From positions 806,001-870,000 of the forward strand of contig NZ_AP019308.1 in NCBI RefSeq assembly GCF_003945345.1: a DNA stretch of 64,000 nucleotides, given 5' to 3'. This document shows positions 51,039 through 60,476 of the stretch, in pieces (position 1 is the first letter of the stretch; each line of letters begins with the position of its first letter). This DNA comes from Paenibacillus baekrokdamisoli. GTDB taxonomy: Bacteria > Bacillota > Bacilli > Paenibacillales > Paenibacillaceae. The notes under the pieces are model-generated. The model ran no database searches and was not told the DNA's origin. It saw nothing but the letters and a program-made list of their open reading frames with translations. Made by a program: the position numbers and the translations under genes.

Positions 51039-52571
51039 ATGAGCCTCTCTCACTCTCGCAAAAAAATATTCGCATTGGCCGCTGTATGTTTGTCCGCACT
51101 GATGTTTGGTCTCGAAATTTCAAGTGTGCCTGTGATACTGCCAACCCTGGAAAAGGTATTGCATGGAAATCTCAAGGATATGCAATGGATTATGAACGCC
51201 TATACCATTGCCTGTGCGACAGTTCTGATGGCTGTTGGAACGCTGGCTGACCGGTATGGAAGGAGGCGTATTTTTATTATCAGCCTCGTCTTGTTCGGCA
51301 TTACATCCTTGATTTGTGGCTTGGCACAAAGCGCGTCGGTTCTGATCGTCAGCCGGTTTCTTCAAGGCGTGGGTGCTGGTGCGATGCAGATTTGCCAGAT
51401 AGCAATTCTTTCGCATCGGTTTCAGGAAGGACAAGAACGCAGTAAAGCCTTTGGCGTATGGGGGATCGTGTTCGGTATCGGCCTCGGTTTTGGACCCATC
51501 ATCGGCGGCATGATCGTGGCCGTGTTGAACTGGCATTGGGTTTTCCTGGTTCACGTCCCGCTGACCATCCTCACTTTGATCCTTGTCTTCGGCAGCGTGG
51601 AGGAGTCCAGCGATCCGCAGGCAAAAAAGCTGGACATTATCGGCATCGTCACGCTTTCGTTGACGGTTTTTGGCCTGGCATATTTCATCACGCAAGGGTC
51701 GGAACTCGGTTTTACCAGCATGGCATCCATCGGCATCCTTGTTGCGTCGGCAACAAGTTTCATTGTTTTTCTGTTTGCAGAAAAACTCAGCGCCCATCCG
51801 ATGTTCGACTTTTCCGTATTCAAGATACGTAATTTTTCTGGCGCGCTCTTTGGCTCCGTCGGGATGAATTTCAGTTTCTGGCCGTTCATGATCTATCTGC
51901 CGATCTATTTCCAGAGCGGCCTTGGTTACGGCATCGTAGCCGCCGGGCTGTCTCTCTTGGCTTATGCGCTGCCCACCCTGGTGATTCCGCCTCTGGCAGA
52001 GCGCCTATCACTCCGCTATCAGCCGCGTGTAGTCATCCCATCGGGTCTGTTCATCATCGGCCTGGGCTTCATTTTGATGAAATATGGTAGCGGTGGCGAT
52101 CACGCTAGCTGGTTGACGATGCTCCCCGGTTCCCTGTTGGCTGGTATCGGGCTAGGCTTAACCAACACGCCTGTGACCAATACGACCACCGGCTCGGTTC
52201 CGAGTACCCGTGCAGGCATGGCTTCCGGCATAGATATGAGTGCCAGATTGATCAGTCTAGCCATCAACATCGCCGTGATGGGATTCATCTTGCAGGAAGG
52301 CATCCTGTCTTATTTGAATGGTGCCCTTTTTGGGAGTCTCGATTCAGTGCAATTGCGGACTTTGGCCGAAAAAATAGCCGCCGGAAACTTTGCATCTCTC
52401 AAGCAGGGTTTGCCAGAACTGTCCTCTCTGGATGCGTCCGGAACCGTCGTCCATGCAGCGCTTGTGCACGGCTTTGGCTTGGTGATGCTCTATGGCGGTA
52501 TTGGCGTCTGGGTTTTGGCCGCAATCAGTTTTATGATTTTCGGAACCAAAAGAGCATTATTTCATAAGTAG
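51039..52571 (+). CDS. MFS transporter, DHA2 (14-TM) family
   Basis: The 510-residue protein has the DHA2 hallmarks: LPTLEKVLHGNLKDMQWIMN-AYT, motif A GTLADRYGRRRIF, and motif C region GFGPIIGGMI, with 14 predicted helices. It would export drugs or toxic compounds using proton exchange. GGAGGG precedes the ATG. Its base composition is clearly GC-richer than its neighbours, which suggests recent acquisition. A strong terminator follows. Confidence 0.9.
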   Translation: MSLSHSRKKIFALAAVCLSALMFGLEISSVPVILPTLEKVLHGNLKDMQWIMNAYTIACATVLMAVGTLADRYGRRRIFIISLVLFGITSLICGLAQSASVLIVSRFLQGVGAGAMQICQIAILSHRFQEGQERSKAFGVWGIVFGIGLGFGPIIGGMIVAVLNWHWVFLVHVPLTILTLILVFGSVEESSDPQAKKLDIIGIVTLSLTVFGLAYFITQGSELGFTSMASIGILVASATSFIVFLFAEKLSAHPMFDFSVFKIRNFSGALFGSVGMNFSFWPFMIYLPIYFQSGLGYGIVAAGLSLLAYALPTLVIPPLAERLSLRYQPRVVIPSGLFIIGLGFILMKYGSGGDHASWLTMLPGSLLAGIGLGLTNTPVTNTTTGSVPSTRAGMASGIDMSARLISLAINIAVMGFILQEGILSYLNGALFGSLDSVQLRTLAEKIAAGNFASLKQGLPELSSLDASGTVVHAALVHGFGLVMLYGGIGVWVLAAISFMIFGTKRALFHK

Positions 52572-52586
52572 AGCGTGAAGACCATC

Positions 52587-52644
52587 GCGCAGAGACAAAG
52601 GAGCTCCACGCCACAATTGGCGAGGGGCTTCTTTGTCTGTGCGC
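52587..52644 (+). terminator. long terminator of the MFS gene
   Basis: GCGCAGAGACAAAG pairs with CTTTGTCTGTGCGC (one mismatch), with an inner stem GAGCTCC...GGGGCTT. Confidence 0.75.
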
Positions 52645-52743
52645 CAAGAATGGGTGATATCCCAAGGTAATCCGTGTCATGAATTGATTTGTTTAGTGTT
52701 GAATTTGATTAGCATACCGCGAAAAACTCAGTCCTATCAAGGG

Positions 52744-52757
52744 GTGACGTTAGTCAC
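52744..52757. promoter_or_regulatory. inverted repeat upstream of the amidohydrolase operon
   Basis: GTGAC GTTA GTCAC, perfect 5-bp arms, 84 bp before the first gene; a possible operator of the operon. Confidence 0.35.
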
Positions 52758-52840
52758 AAATTGATTATAGATGGGAAGCCCACGAGCTTATAGTATGAAG
52801 TCCAGAGCAATGATCATCAGACTAAGGCGAGGTGCAGATC

Positions 52841-53956
52841 ATGAGTACAGAAGCAACGAACCATATTGATAAACCAAATCTAATTGATACGGATGTCCAT
52901 AATGGAATGAGGAGGTCAGAGGATTTACTTCCTTATCTCGCCAAGCCCTGGCATAGCCAATGGCTGGCAACTGGAACTGGAGTGGGAAGTCCCTATTATT
53001 CGACTGTAGGGGTAATACGTAAGGATGCTGAACCAGATAGCGGAGGTGCCTCTGGAAGTGATCCGACTTATATGATTAAGGATCATCTGGATCGCTACGG
53101 CATTGATTATGCTATCTTGACTGGTGCGAGTGTATTGGAAATGTCAATCAATCCCGATTGTGACTACGGGAATGCTGTTGTCGCTGCTTATAATGATTAT
53201 TTGGTGGATGTGTGGCTTAGTGCAAGTCCACGGTTCAAGGGCTCAATGGTCATTAATCATGCAGACCCGATAGCAGCAGCTATGGAAATTGACCGCATGG
53301 GTAAACATCCGGATATCATCCAAGTCATTATGTGCAGCGGAGCTCGCACACCATTCGGACAGCGCTTTTATCATCCCATCTATGAAGCAGCAGAGAGGAA
53401 TGGTTTACCTATGGCTATTCACCCCGGTACGGAGGGGAGAGGAATTGCCGGAGCGCCAACTCCTTCTGGTTATCCTTCTCGATATATGGAGTGGCACAAT
53501 ATTTTGCCTACCAACTATATGACTCACATCAATAGCTTAGTTTGTGAAGGGGTGTTCGAGAAATTCCCGAGCTTGAAATTTGTAGGTATCGAAGGCGGTA
53601 TTGCCTGGCTTCCTCATCTCATGTGGAGGATGGATAAGAACTATAGAGCTTTACGAGATACGACACCATGGTTAAAGAAATTTCCCTCGGAATATATTCG
53701 AGAGCATATTTATTTGACTACACAGCCGATTGAGGAGCCGGAAAGACCGGAGCATCTCGTGCAAATCATTCAAATGAGTGGGTGTGAGGATAGAGTGATG
53801 TTCTCCAGCGATTATCCCCACTGGGATTTTGATCATCCTAAGCTTGCGCTTACTGCTTTCCCGAGAGAGATTCGGAGCAAGATACAAGCGGCTAACGCGT
53901 CCAAACTATATGGATTACATACTAAGCCGAAACTGCATTTAGAGGGTAAGCCATGA
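52841..53956 (+). CDS. amidohydrolase family 2 (ACMSD-like) protein
   Basis: 371 residues from ATG 52841 (GAGGTG upstream). The metal-dependent TIM-barrel family hydrolyses or decarboxylates ring compounds. It has LIDTDVHNGMR (D18-V-H20 metal pair), GLPMAIHPGTEGRGI with the strand-5 His, SLKFVGIEGGIAWLPHLMWR, and the terminal metal Asp in VMFSSDYPHWDFDHP. The ATGA at its end starts the first permease gene. Grouping with an importer and a Rieske protein suggests degradation of an imported, possibly aromatic, compound. Confidence 0.85.
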   Translation: MSTEATNHIDKPNLIDTDVHNGMRRSEDLLPYLAKPWHSQWLATGTGVGSPYYSTVGVIRKDAEPDSGGASGSDPTYMIKDHLDRYGIDYAILTGASVLEMSINPDCDYGNAVVAAYNDYLVDVWLSASPRFKGSMVINHADPIAAAMEIDRMGKHPDIIQVIMCSGARTPFGQRFYHPIYEAAERNGLPMAIHPGTEGRGIAGAPTPSGYPSRYMEWHNILPTNYMTHINSLVCEGVFEKFPSLKFVGIEGGIAWLPHLMWRMDKNYRALRDTTPWLKKFPSEYIREHIYLTTQPIEEPERPEHLVQIIQMSGCEDRVMFSSDYPHWDFDHPKLALTAFPREIRSKIQAANASKLYGLHTKPKLHLEGKP

Positions 53957-54870
53957 TCAATAATGGGATAAGAATGTTGAAGGATATGAAGAGAGACCGC
54001 TGGATTTATATTCTCTTGGTGCCGGGTCTCATCTACTTGCTGCTATTCAAATATTTACCGATGGGCGGCGTCGTTATTGCTTTTCAAGACTATCATCCTT
54101 TCAAGGGGTTTCTAGGAAGCGATTGGGTTGGAACCAAGCACTTTACTCGTCTGTTTGAAGATCCAGATTTCTTCAAGCTTCTGGGGAACACCTTAATGCT
54201 GAGCTTATACAATTTGGCATTTGGGTTTCCTGCGCCGATTATTCTGGCCTTAATGTTGAATGAACTGAGACATATGTGGTTTAAGCGTACGATTCAAACG
54301 CTGATCTATATTCCTCATTTCATGTCATGGGTCGTTGTCGTTTCGATGTTCTTCGTCATTTTCGAATCTCAAGATAGCATGTTTCAATCCTTGTTAACGA
54401 CACTGGGCTTTGATCAATTTTCCATCATGATGGATGGCGATTTATTCCGACCTATGTACATTTTGCAGGTGATCTGGAGAGAAAGCGGCTGGGGTACAGT
54501 TATTTACTTGGCTGCACTGGCAAGCATTAGTCCTGAATTATATGAAGCCGCACGAATGGATGGTGCTAATCGTTTGCGACAAATATGGCATATTACGCTG
54601 CCAGGCATACGGAGTACGATTATCATCTTGCTGCTATTAAGGCTCAGTGATGTTCTGGATTTGAGCTTTGAGCATGTCTATCTGCTGCTCAACTCGCTAA
54701 ACCGCGAAGTCGGAGAAGTGTTCGATACTTACGTGTATCGCGTTGGATTGGTCAATGGTCAACTCAGCTATGCGACTGCGGTAGGTCTATTCAAAGGCTT
54801 GGTTGGATTGGTTCTGGTCATGATTGCTAACTGGGCAGCCAAAAAATCCGGAGAGGAGGGCATCTACTGA
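53953..54870 (+). CDS. ABC transporter permease (LplB-type)
   Basis: The 305-residue protein has six helices, KYLPMGGVVIAFQDYHPFKG near the N-terminus and the EAA loop YEAARMDGANRLRQIWHITL-PG. It is coupled to the amidohydrolase by ATGA and to the next permease by a one-base overlap. Confidence 0.9.
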   Translation: MINNGIRMLKDMKRDRWIYILLVPGLIYLLLFKYLPMGGVVIAFQDYHPFKGFLGSDWVGTKHFTRLFEDPDFFKLLGNTLMLSLYNLAFGFPAPIILALMLNELRHMWFKRTIQTLIYIPHFMSWVVVVSMFFVIFESQDSMFQSLLTTLGFDQFSIMMDGDLFRPMYILQVIWRESGWGTVIYLAALASISPELYEAARMDGANRLRQIWHITLPGIRSTIIILLLLRLSDVLDLSFEHVYLLLNSLNREVGEVFDTYVYRVGLVNGQLSYATAVGLFKGLVGLVLVMIANWAAKKSGEEGIY

Positions 54871-55745
54871 TGAATGATAAAACAATAGGAAGCAGAGTGT
54901 TTGATGGAATCAATATCACGTTGCTTGTTCTCTTCTCTATCGTGACCATTGTGCCATTTATCCATATTATCGCCAGCTCATTTGCATCTGCTTCCGCCTA
55001 CAACGAGTCAAATTTCATGCTTTTCCCGACAGAGTTTTCTCTGAAGGCGTACGAATATATTTTCACAACGAATGCTTTGCCGAAAAGTCTATTCATTACC
55101 ATCTTCATCACTGCTGCTGGGACAGTGCTCAGCTTGATTATAACTTCACTTACGGCTTATTCCTTGTCCAGAAGGAAATTACATTTCCGTAGGCTGATTA
55201 TGTTCATGATTGTTTTTACGATCATTTTCCATGGTGGGCTCATCCCTGATTATTTGGTTGTTAAGGAATTGGGGCTGCTGAACTCTTACTGGTCACTCCT
55301 TGTTCCGAGAGCGATGATACCTTTCTATCTCATCATTCTAATCAGCTTCTTTAGGGGTTTGCCGGAAGAGATTGAAGAGTCAGCTAGAATGGACGGCTGC
55401 GGCGATTTGCGGATGCTATTCCGCATCATCATCCCTTTATCCATGCCGGCGCTTGCCACATTAACATTGTTCTACGCTGTATACCAATGGAACACTTATA
55501 TGCATGCCATTCTCTACATTACTGATTCAACAAAATGGCCGATTCAGGTGCTGCTGCGACAAATCGTAATGGTTTCGCAAGCTGGCTTTGTTGAGCAAGG
55601 AATGGTAGCAGGAGAGCAATCTATTCCGGCGGATACAATCAAGATGGCGGTAATCACGGTAGCGACCTTACCGATATTGCTAGTCTATCCGTTCTTGCAA
55701 AAACATTTCTCTAAAGGGGTCCTCCTGGGCTCAGTTAAGGGATGA
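54870..55745 (+). CDS. ABC transporter permease (YtcP-type)
   Basis: The 291-residue protein is the partner permease, with IFHGGLIPDYLVVKELGLLN, EAA loop IEESARMDGCGDLRMLFRII and the standard end PFLQKHFSKGVLLGSVKG. Its stop overlaps the start of the Rieske gene (ATGA). Confidence 0.9.
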   Translation: MNDKTIGSRVFDGINITLLVLFSIVTIVPFIHIIASSFASASAYNESNFMLFPTEFSLKAYEYIFTTNALPKSLFITIFITAAGTVLSLIITSLTAYSLSRRKLHFRRLIMFMIVFTIIFHGGLIPDYLVVKELGLLNSYWSLLVPRAMIPFYLIILISFFRGLPEEIEESARMDGCGDLRMLFRIIIPLSMPALATLTLFYAVYQWNTYMHAILYITDSTKWPIQVLLRQIVMVSQAGFVEQGMVAGEQSIPADTIKMAVITVATLPILLVYPFLQKHFSKGVLLGSVKG

Positions 55746-56146
55746 TCGATTGGGAGGAAAAGAGAGTGGAGAAGCATTGGGTAGCAAGAAGAGATGAGAT
55801 TCATGAAGGGGAATGCAAGCTTGTCACTGTAAAGGGCATTGAATTTGGGCTATTCGAGGTAAAGGGACAATTAGTCGCTTGGAGAAATGTATGCCCGCAT
55901 TTCGGTGCTCCTGTGTGCAAGGGAGCGATTACGAGTACACGGATGCCTTCACAGGTTTACGAATATAAATTAGGCCGTGAAAATGAAATTTTACGATGTC
56001 CTTGGCATGGATGGGAATTCGATCTGACGAATGGGGAGCATCTGGTGGATCCCGAGGTGAAGCTAAGACGCGGTAATCTGGAGCATGAAAACCTGGAAAA
56101 GGGTGAGCTGGAATTGAATAACGAGGATATCTATCTCCTGCTCTAA
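55742..56146 (+). CDS. Rieske [2Fe-2S] ferredoxin-type protein
   Basis: The 134-residue soluble protein has both cluster motifs: CPHFGAPVCKG (Cys51, His53) and CPWHGWEFD (Cys86, His89), two Cys and two His ligands as in Rieske ferredoxins or the N-terminal part of ring oxygenases. No oxygenase catalytic domain or reductase gene is seen in the operon. It is coupled to the permease gene by ATGA, so it is translated with the transporter. An electron-transfer role in breakdown of the imported compound is the likely reading. Confidence 0.9.
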   Translation: MIDWEEKRVEKHWVARRDEIHEGECKLVTVKGIEFGLFEVKGQLVAWRNVCPHFGAPVCKGAITSTRMPSQVYEYKLGRENEILRCPWHGWEFDLTNGEHLVDPEVKLRRGNLEHENLEKGELELNNEDIYLLL

Positions 56147-56238
56147 AGGTACACAATCAGCGGTTAAATGATGGGGCGTCAGTTGCGCCAGCATCTTTTA
56201 ATAAATAAAATAGAACATAGAATGAGGGAGGAATTGAT

Positions 56239-57735
56239 TTGAAAAGAGTTGTAGGTAACAAAATGTGGGGTCTGACGCTGTGTACGATACTGGTGGTTAC
56301 AGGTGTATTGTCGGGATGCGGCAATGCGAAAAAAGAGGATTCCGGAAGCAGCTCTACGAGTCCGTCCACTACTACCGTTGAGTCGAAGGGTGATGCTGCA
56401 GATGGAATTGTGAACGTTTCCATGATGAACATTTATCACTCTGATACGGCTCCAGCGGACGATGGTGCGGTGATCAAGTCGGTTGAAGAGATATCTAAAG
56501 CAGACTTGAATATGACGTATGTTCCTTCGAACGTTTATGCGGAGAAACTAAATGTTACGATGTCTTCCGGGGAAATGCCGCAGGTTATTATGGTAGATAA
56601 TCCATTTATCACTTCGATCATTAATGGTGTTGAGTCTGGGATGTTCTGGGATATTAGCCCCTACCTAAAAGAATTCCCTAACCTTGCGAACTATGATGAA
56701 CAATTGTTAAATAATTTAAAAATCGATGGGAAAATGTATGTTATCCCTCGTCCTCGTCCGCTTGTCAGAAATGGATTGGTCATCCGTAAGGACTGGTTGA
56801 AGAAGGTAGGCTTGGAATTACCAACGACAGTTGATGAATTCTATAATTTGGTGAAGGCCTTCAAGGAGAAAGATCCAGACGGTAATGGAAAAGATGATAC
56901 CTACGGTATGATGTTATACGAAGGTGTTGTTCCTGCTGATATCTATTCTTGGTTCGGGGCACCGAACAATTGGAAAGTCGAGGAAGGTAAATTCATTAAA
57001 GATATAGAGACAGCAGAATACAAAGAAGGTCTGAAATTTGTTAGAAAATTGTATTCGGAAGGGCTGGTCAATGCGAATTTCCCAGTTGTTGTTCGTAATG
57101 AAGCAAGAAAGGATTTGTACAACAATAAGGTCGGTGTCAGCCTTGAACCGCTAGATGCGGTCGTTACTTTCTACTATCTCCAAATGGAAGAAACCAAAAA
57201 TCATTTTGAGCTGGTCGCTGGACATCCGATAGCAGGTAAAGCTTTCGCTACTGCAGGACATTTCGGCGGAGCGATGATTCCAAAGACCAGCGTGAAAACG
57301 GAGGACGAGCTCAAAAAGGTTTTGCGCTATTTCGATAACCAGAATAGTGCGGAAGCAACAGAAAAATTTACGAAGCTAGTGACTGAGAATGAAGAAAAGC
57401 CGGATGACCAGAAATTCAATATTGACGATTTGAAAAACCTGATTGTCAACAATGCGGCAATGTATCCACCTGGGAAATCCGAATTGAATGTGATGCTGAA
57501 ATCAAGAATGGAAGAGCATGCAGCTGTCAGTATCTCGGATCCGTCGATTGGGCTGATCGCTCCAACGCAAATAGAAAAAGGTGAACAATTAAAAACGATT
57601 CTTCAAGACGCGTCAATCCAGTTTATTCTTGGTAAAATCGATGAAGCGGGTCTAGATGCTGCGATTGAGCAGTGGAAGAAAATTGGAGGCAGTCAGGTAG
57701 CGAAGGAATTGGCAGAGTTATATTCTCAGAAATAA
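56239..57735 (+). CDS. extracellular solute-binding lipoprotein
   Basis: 498 residues, TTG start with GGGAGG seven bases upstream. Lipobox VLSGCG is followed by a Ser/Thr linker and a large LplA-type binding fold (VTMSSGEMPQVIMVDNPF, VIRKDWLKKVGLELPTTVDE). It is the fifth and last gene of the operon, an unusual position, since binding-protein genes mostly come first; the spacing is 92 bp. Confidence 0.9.
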   Translation: MKRVVGNKMWGLTLCTILVVTGVLSGCGNAKKEDSGSSSTSPSTTTVESKGDAADGIVNVSMMNIYHSDTAPADDGAVIKSVEEISKADLNMTYVPSNVYAEKLNVTMSSGEMPQVIMVDNPFITSIINGVESGMFWDISPYLKEFPNLANYDEQLLNNLKIDGKMYVIPRPRPLVRNGLVIRKDWLKKVGLELPTTVDEFYNLVKAFKEKDPDGNGKDDTYGMMLYEGVVPADIYSWFGAPNNWKVEEGKFIKDIETAEYKEGLKFVRKLYSEGLVNANFPVVVRNEARKDLYNNKVGVSLEPLDAVVTFYYLQMEETKNHFELVAGHPIAGKAFATAGHFGGAMIPKTSVKTEDELKKVLRYFDNQNSAEATEKFTKLVTENEEKPDDQKFNIDDLKNLIVNNAAMYPPGKSELNVMLKSRMEEHAAVSISDPSIGLIAPTQIEKGEQLKTILQDASIQFILGKIDEAGLDAAIEQWKKIGGSQVAKELAELYSQK

Positions 57736-57745
57736 TAACGAATAG

Positions 57746-57778
57746 AGGGGATTGCGTCCACAAGAGCAATCCCCTTGT
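57746..57778 (+). terminator. terminator of the amidohydrolase/importer operon
   Basis: AGGGGATTGC and GCAATCCCCT with a short loop, then TGTATTTCTTT. Confidence 0.8.
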
Positions 57779-57849
57779 ATTTCTTTAATTATGGGTTGAT
57801 AATTAAAAATAACGTGAATTTTGTATCGAGATCATTTCAGGAGGCTTAC

Positions 57850-60156
57850 ATGAAACGATTCAAAACACCTAGTTTCTTTAAAAGCCTTGTGCTTATTAGT
57901 TGTATACTCGGGATCCTGCCTCTGCTCCTGCTAGGTTATTTGTCGTACACGAAATCTGCGGCGATTGTTCAGGAAGAAGTCACTACGGGAAACCAACTTA
58001 TTCTGCAACAGAACAAGGAACAGGTGGAGTCCCATCTGAGAACAATCGATACGCTCACGACCCAGACGATCGGAGGGCCAGTGACGACAAACGCGGTTTC
58101 CATGTCAACTGCGCTGGATCTTCCCTACCAATATGAGTATTTAACGACGTTTAAGAGCTTGATTTATAAGCTGGTACAAATCCAAGTATTCGAGCTGGGC
58201 ATTAATGATGTCCATCTGATCAGCTTTCGTAAGAACTGGTTAGTAGAGAGTGGGTCCGTGTACCCGATGGAAGCTCGAAAATCGAATAATGTGCAGGATG
58301 AATATCTTCGACAATTGAAGCAGCAGCTTACAGCCTACCGAGACGATCAGAAGCGTTCCTATTGGAAGTTAATTAAAGATGAGAAGTTAGGCTTTGTATT
58401 AAAGCTGATTAAGCATATTCCTCTGAATTCCTCCGACCCCTATGGTTTGATCACGGTTAACGTTCCCATGAACGAGATCAGTAAACGTTTAACCGGGGAA
58501 GGGCAGCTGGGAACCGTTATGATTGTAGATTCCGATGGGGTCATCCTCTCTCATATGAATTCTGCTGAAATTGGAACGAATGTACGGAATAGCACTTATT
58601 ATATGGAGCTTATGAAGCAGGCTGAGCTTGCGGGATTTTTTAGCTATGAGATTAAGGGTAAGAAGTATGCAGTCATCTATAATCGGTCCTTATACAATCA
58701 ATGGACTTACATTTCTCTAACCCCACTGGAAAGCCTTACTGAAAAGTCGAAAATCATAAGAGGCTATACAATAATCGCGATTGGCATTCTTATTGTACTT
58801 GTTGTTATCACCTCAATTATTGTTTCCCTTCGAATGTATTCACCGATACGTCGAATTTACAGGTTCATCAAACCCGATGCCATAATGTTAAAGGGAAATG
58901 AGCTGCAGTATATAGGTGATCAGGTTCAACAGATGGTACAGTCGCAAACGAGAATGGTCGATGAGATCGAGAGCTTAAACAGGCAAGCACGCGTGTTCTA
59001 TGTCATCAAGCTGCTTCTAGGAGATATTAAGGCGGATGAGCTGGAGGACAATCTTGAAAAGTATGGTTATCCGGTCGATTGGGATCAGTGGTGCTTGATT
59101 GCCCTGCAAATTGATACATTAGAAGATACGCAATATTCGGAAAAGGATACTGACTTGCTGTTGTTTGCCATTCATAACATGGTTGAGGAAATTATTCCTA
59201 CAGGTATGAGGCTTAGTCCGATCATTCAAAATCAGTGTCTGCTATTGTTTGTTGGCTCCCCCGTTGACGTCGCCATACCGCTTAAGGTATTGGTGTTCAA
59301 TAATGCGGAAAGTATTCAGAGAAATGTAAAGCATTACCTGAAATTAAAGGTCAGTGTTGGCATTAGTCGAGGCTATAGTCATTTCATCCATGCGCCTGCT
59401 GCGCATCAGGAAAGCTTAGATGCATTAGCCTATCGAATTCGATTGGGACAGGAGTCCATCCTCTTTATTGATGAGGTTCAACCAGAGAAGCAGGTTCACT
59501 TTCGTTATCCTAAGGATATGGAGTTCCGCATTCTAGAGGCTGTCAGACAATTGGATATCGTACAAGCGAAAGAGGGCCTGGAGCAAATGGTTTCTCGTTA
59601 TTTCGAGAACACTGTGAACCACTATGACTATCAAATATTTTTAGGTAGATTATTCAATAATTTGACGGGGATGGTGCAGGACGCGGGAGCATCTGTACAA
59701 GATATTTTTCAGAAGGATGTCTTTACATCGGATATCTTGCTAAGAATGCAATCTCCTGACAAAATTCAAGCATGGTTTGAACAAGAGGTTCTGATGCCCT
59801 TGATCAAATGGATGGAGGATAGGCAAAGAAAGCAAGAGGTTAATATCTCTAAAGAAATAATTGAAGCCATTCATGAGAGCTATGATAAGGATCTCAATAT
59901 TGAGCTTTTTGCTGCCCGTCTGAATTATCATCCTAGCTATATTAGCAGGGTTTTCAAGAAGGATACGGGGATCAACTTCACAGAGTATTTATCGCAATAT
60001 CGAATCGAATTGTCCAAGAAGTGGCTGAAGGAAACAGATATGAAGATTTCCGACATCGCAGAGACACTGCGTTATAGCACGGCCTCGAATTTCAATCGTA
60101 ACTTCAAGAAAATTGTACAAGTAACTCCGAGTCAGTATCGAGAGCAATTTAAATAG
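57850..60156 (+). CDS. membrane-sensor AraC-family regulator
   Basis: 768 residues; AGGAGG five bases before ATG 57850. The first membrane helix is at about 15-35 (LVLISCILGILPLLLLGYLS), followed by an extracellular dCache-like sensor (VMIVDSDGVILSHMNSAEIG, NQWTYISLTPLESL) to about 305. A second helix (IIAIGILIVLVVITSIIVSL) follows, then a cytosolic linker and the C-terminal AraC helices (LFAARLNYHPSYISRVFKKD and LRYSTASNFNRNFKKIVQVT then PSQYR). It most likely senses the compound taken up by the upstream operon and activates that operon. Confidence 0.88.
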   Translation: MKRFKTPSFFKSLVLISCILGILPLLLLGYLSYTKSAAIVQEEVTTGNQLILQQNKEQVESHLRTIDTLTTQTIGGPVTTNAVSMSTALDLPYQYEYLTTFKSLIYKLVQIQVFELGINDVHLISFRKNWLVESGSVYPMEARKSNNVQDEYLRQLKQQLTAYRDDQKRSYWKLIKDEKLGFVLKLIKHIPLNSSDPYGLITVNVPMNEISKRLTGEGQLGTVMIVDSDGVILSHMNSAEIGTNVRNSTYYMELMKQAELAGFFSYEIKGKKYAVIYNRSLYNQWTYISLTPLESLTEKSKIIRGYTIIAIGILIVLVVITSIIVSLRMYSPIRRIYRFIKPDAIMLKGNELQYIGDQVQQMVQSQTRMVDEIESLNRQARVFYVIKLLLGDIKADELEDNLEKYGYPVDWDQWCLIALQIDTLEDTQYSEKDTDLLLFAIHNMVEEIIPTGMRLSPIIQNQCLLLFVGSPVDVAIPLKVLVFNNAESIQRNVKHYLKLKVSVGISRGYSHFIHAPAAHQESLDALAYRIRLGQESILFIDEVQPEKQVHFRYPKDMEFRILEAVRQLDIVQAKEGLEQMVSRYFENTVNHYDYQIFLGRLFNNLTGMVQDAGASVQDIFQKDVFTSDILLRMQSPDKIQAWFEQEVLMPLIKWMEDRQRKQEVNISKEIIEAIHESYDKDLNIELFAARLNYHPSYISRVFKKDTGINFTEYLSQYRIELSKKWLKETDMKISDIAETLRYSTASNFNRNFKKIVQVTPSQYREQFK

Positions 60157-60174
60157 AGAGCCTTATGAACGTCA

Positions 60175-60234
60175 CACGAAGTAACACACCATGCATATGA
60201 ACACTGCACGAAGTAACACACCATGCATATGAAC
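60175..60234. repeat. 32-bp tandem duplication
   Basis: CACGAAGTAACACACCATGC and ATATGAAC recur with a period of 32 bp (60175 and 60207), two copies, just after the regulator stop codon. Confidence 0.8.
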
Positions 60235-60254
60235 GCCATATAGTTAGAACGTTT

Positions 60255-60400
60255 AGTCCGAGCTAGCGGACCGTACGTCCGCTATTTGGCACAATTGAGC
60301 TACCAAAAGAGGTTGCCGGACATAGATTCCGCTATTCGCACCAAAAGGAGCCGTTTCTAAGAAAAATCAACAAATAACGGAACCTATGTCCACAAGAATG
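60255..60400. repeat. compound inverted repeat
   Basis: TAGCGGAC CGTAC GTCCGCTA forms a first hairpin near 60263-60283. GGACATAGATTCCGCTATT near 60318 pairs with AATAACGGAACCTATGTCC near 60374 with two mismatches, forming a second larger one. Non-coding; a structured intergenic repeat typical of the genus by appearance. Confidence 0.6.
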
Positions 60401-60476
60401 ACGATTCTAAGGGTGTTTTACTAAATAACGAACTGAGTGTCCGCCATGTAAAGCAACATGTGCTCAAAAGTGCAAT

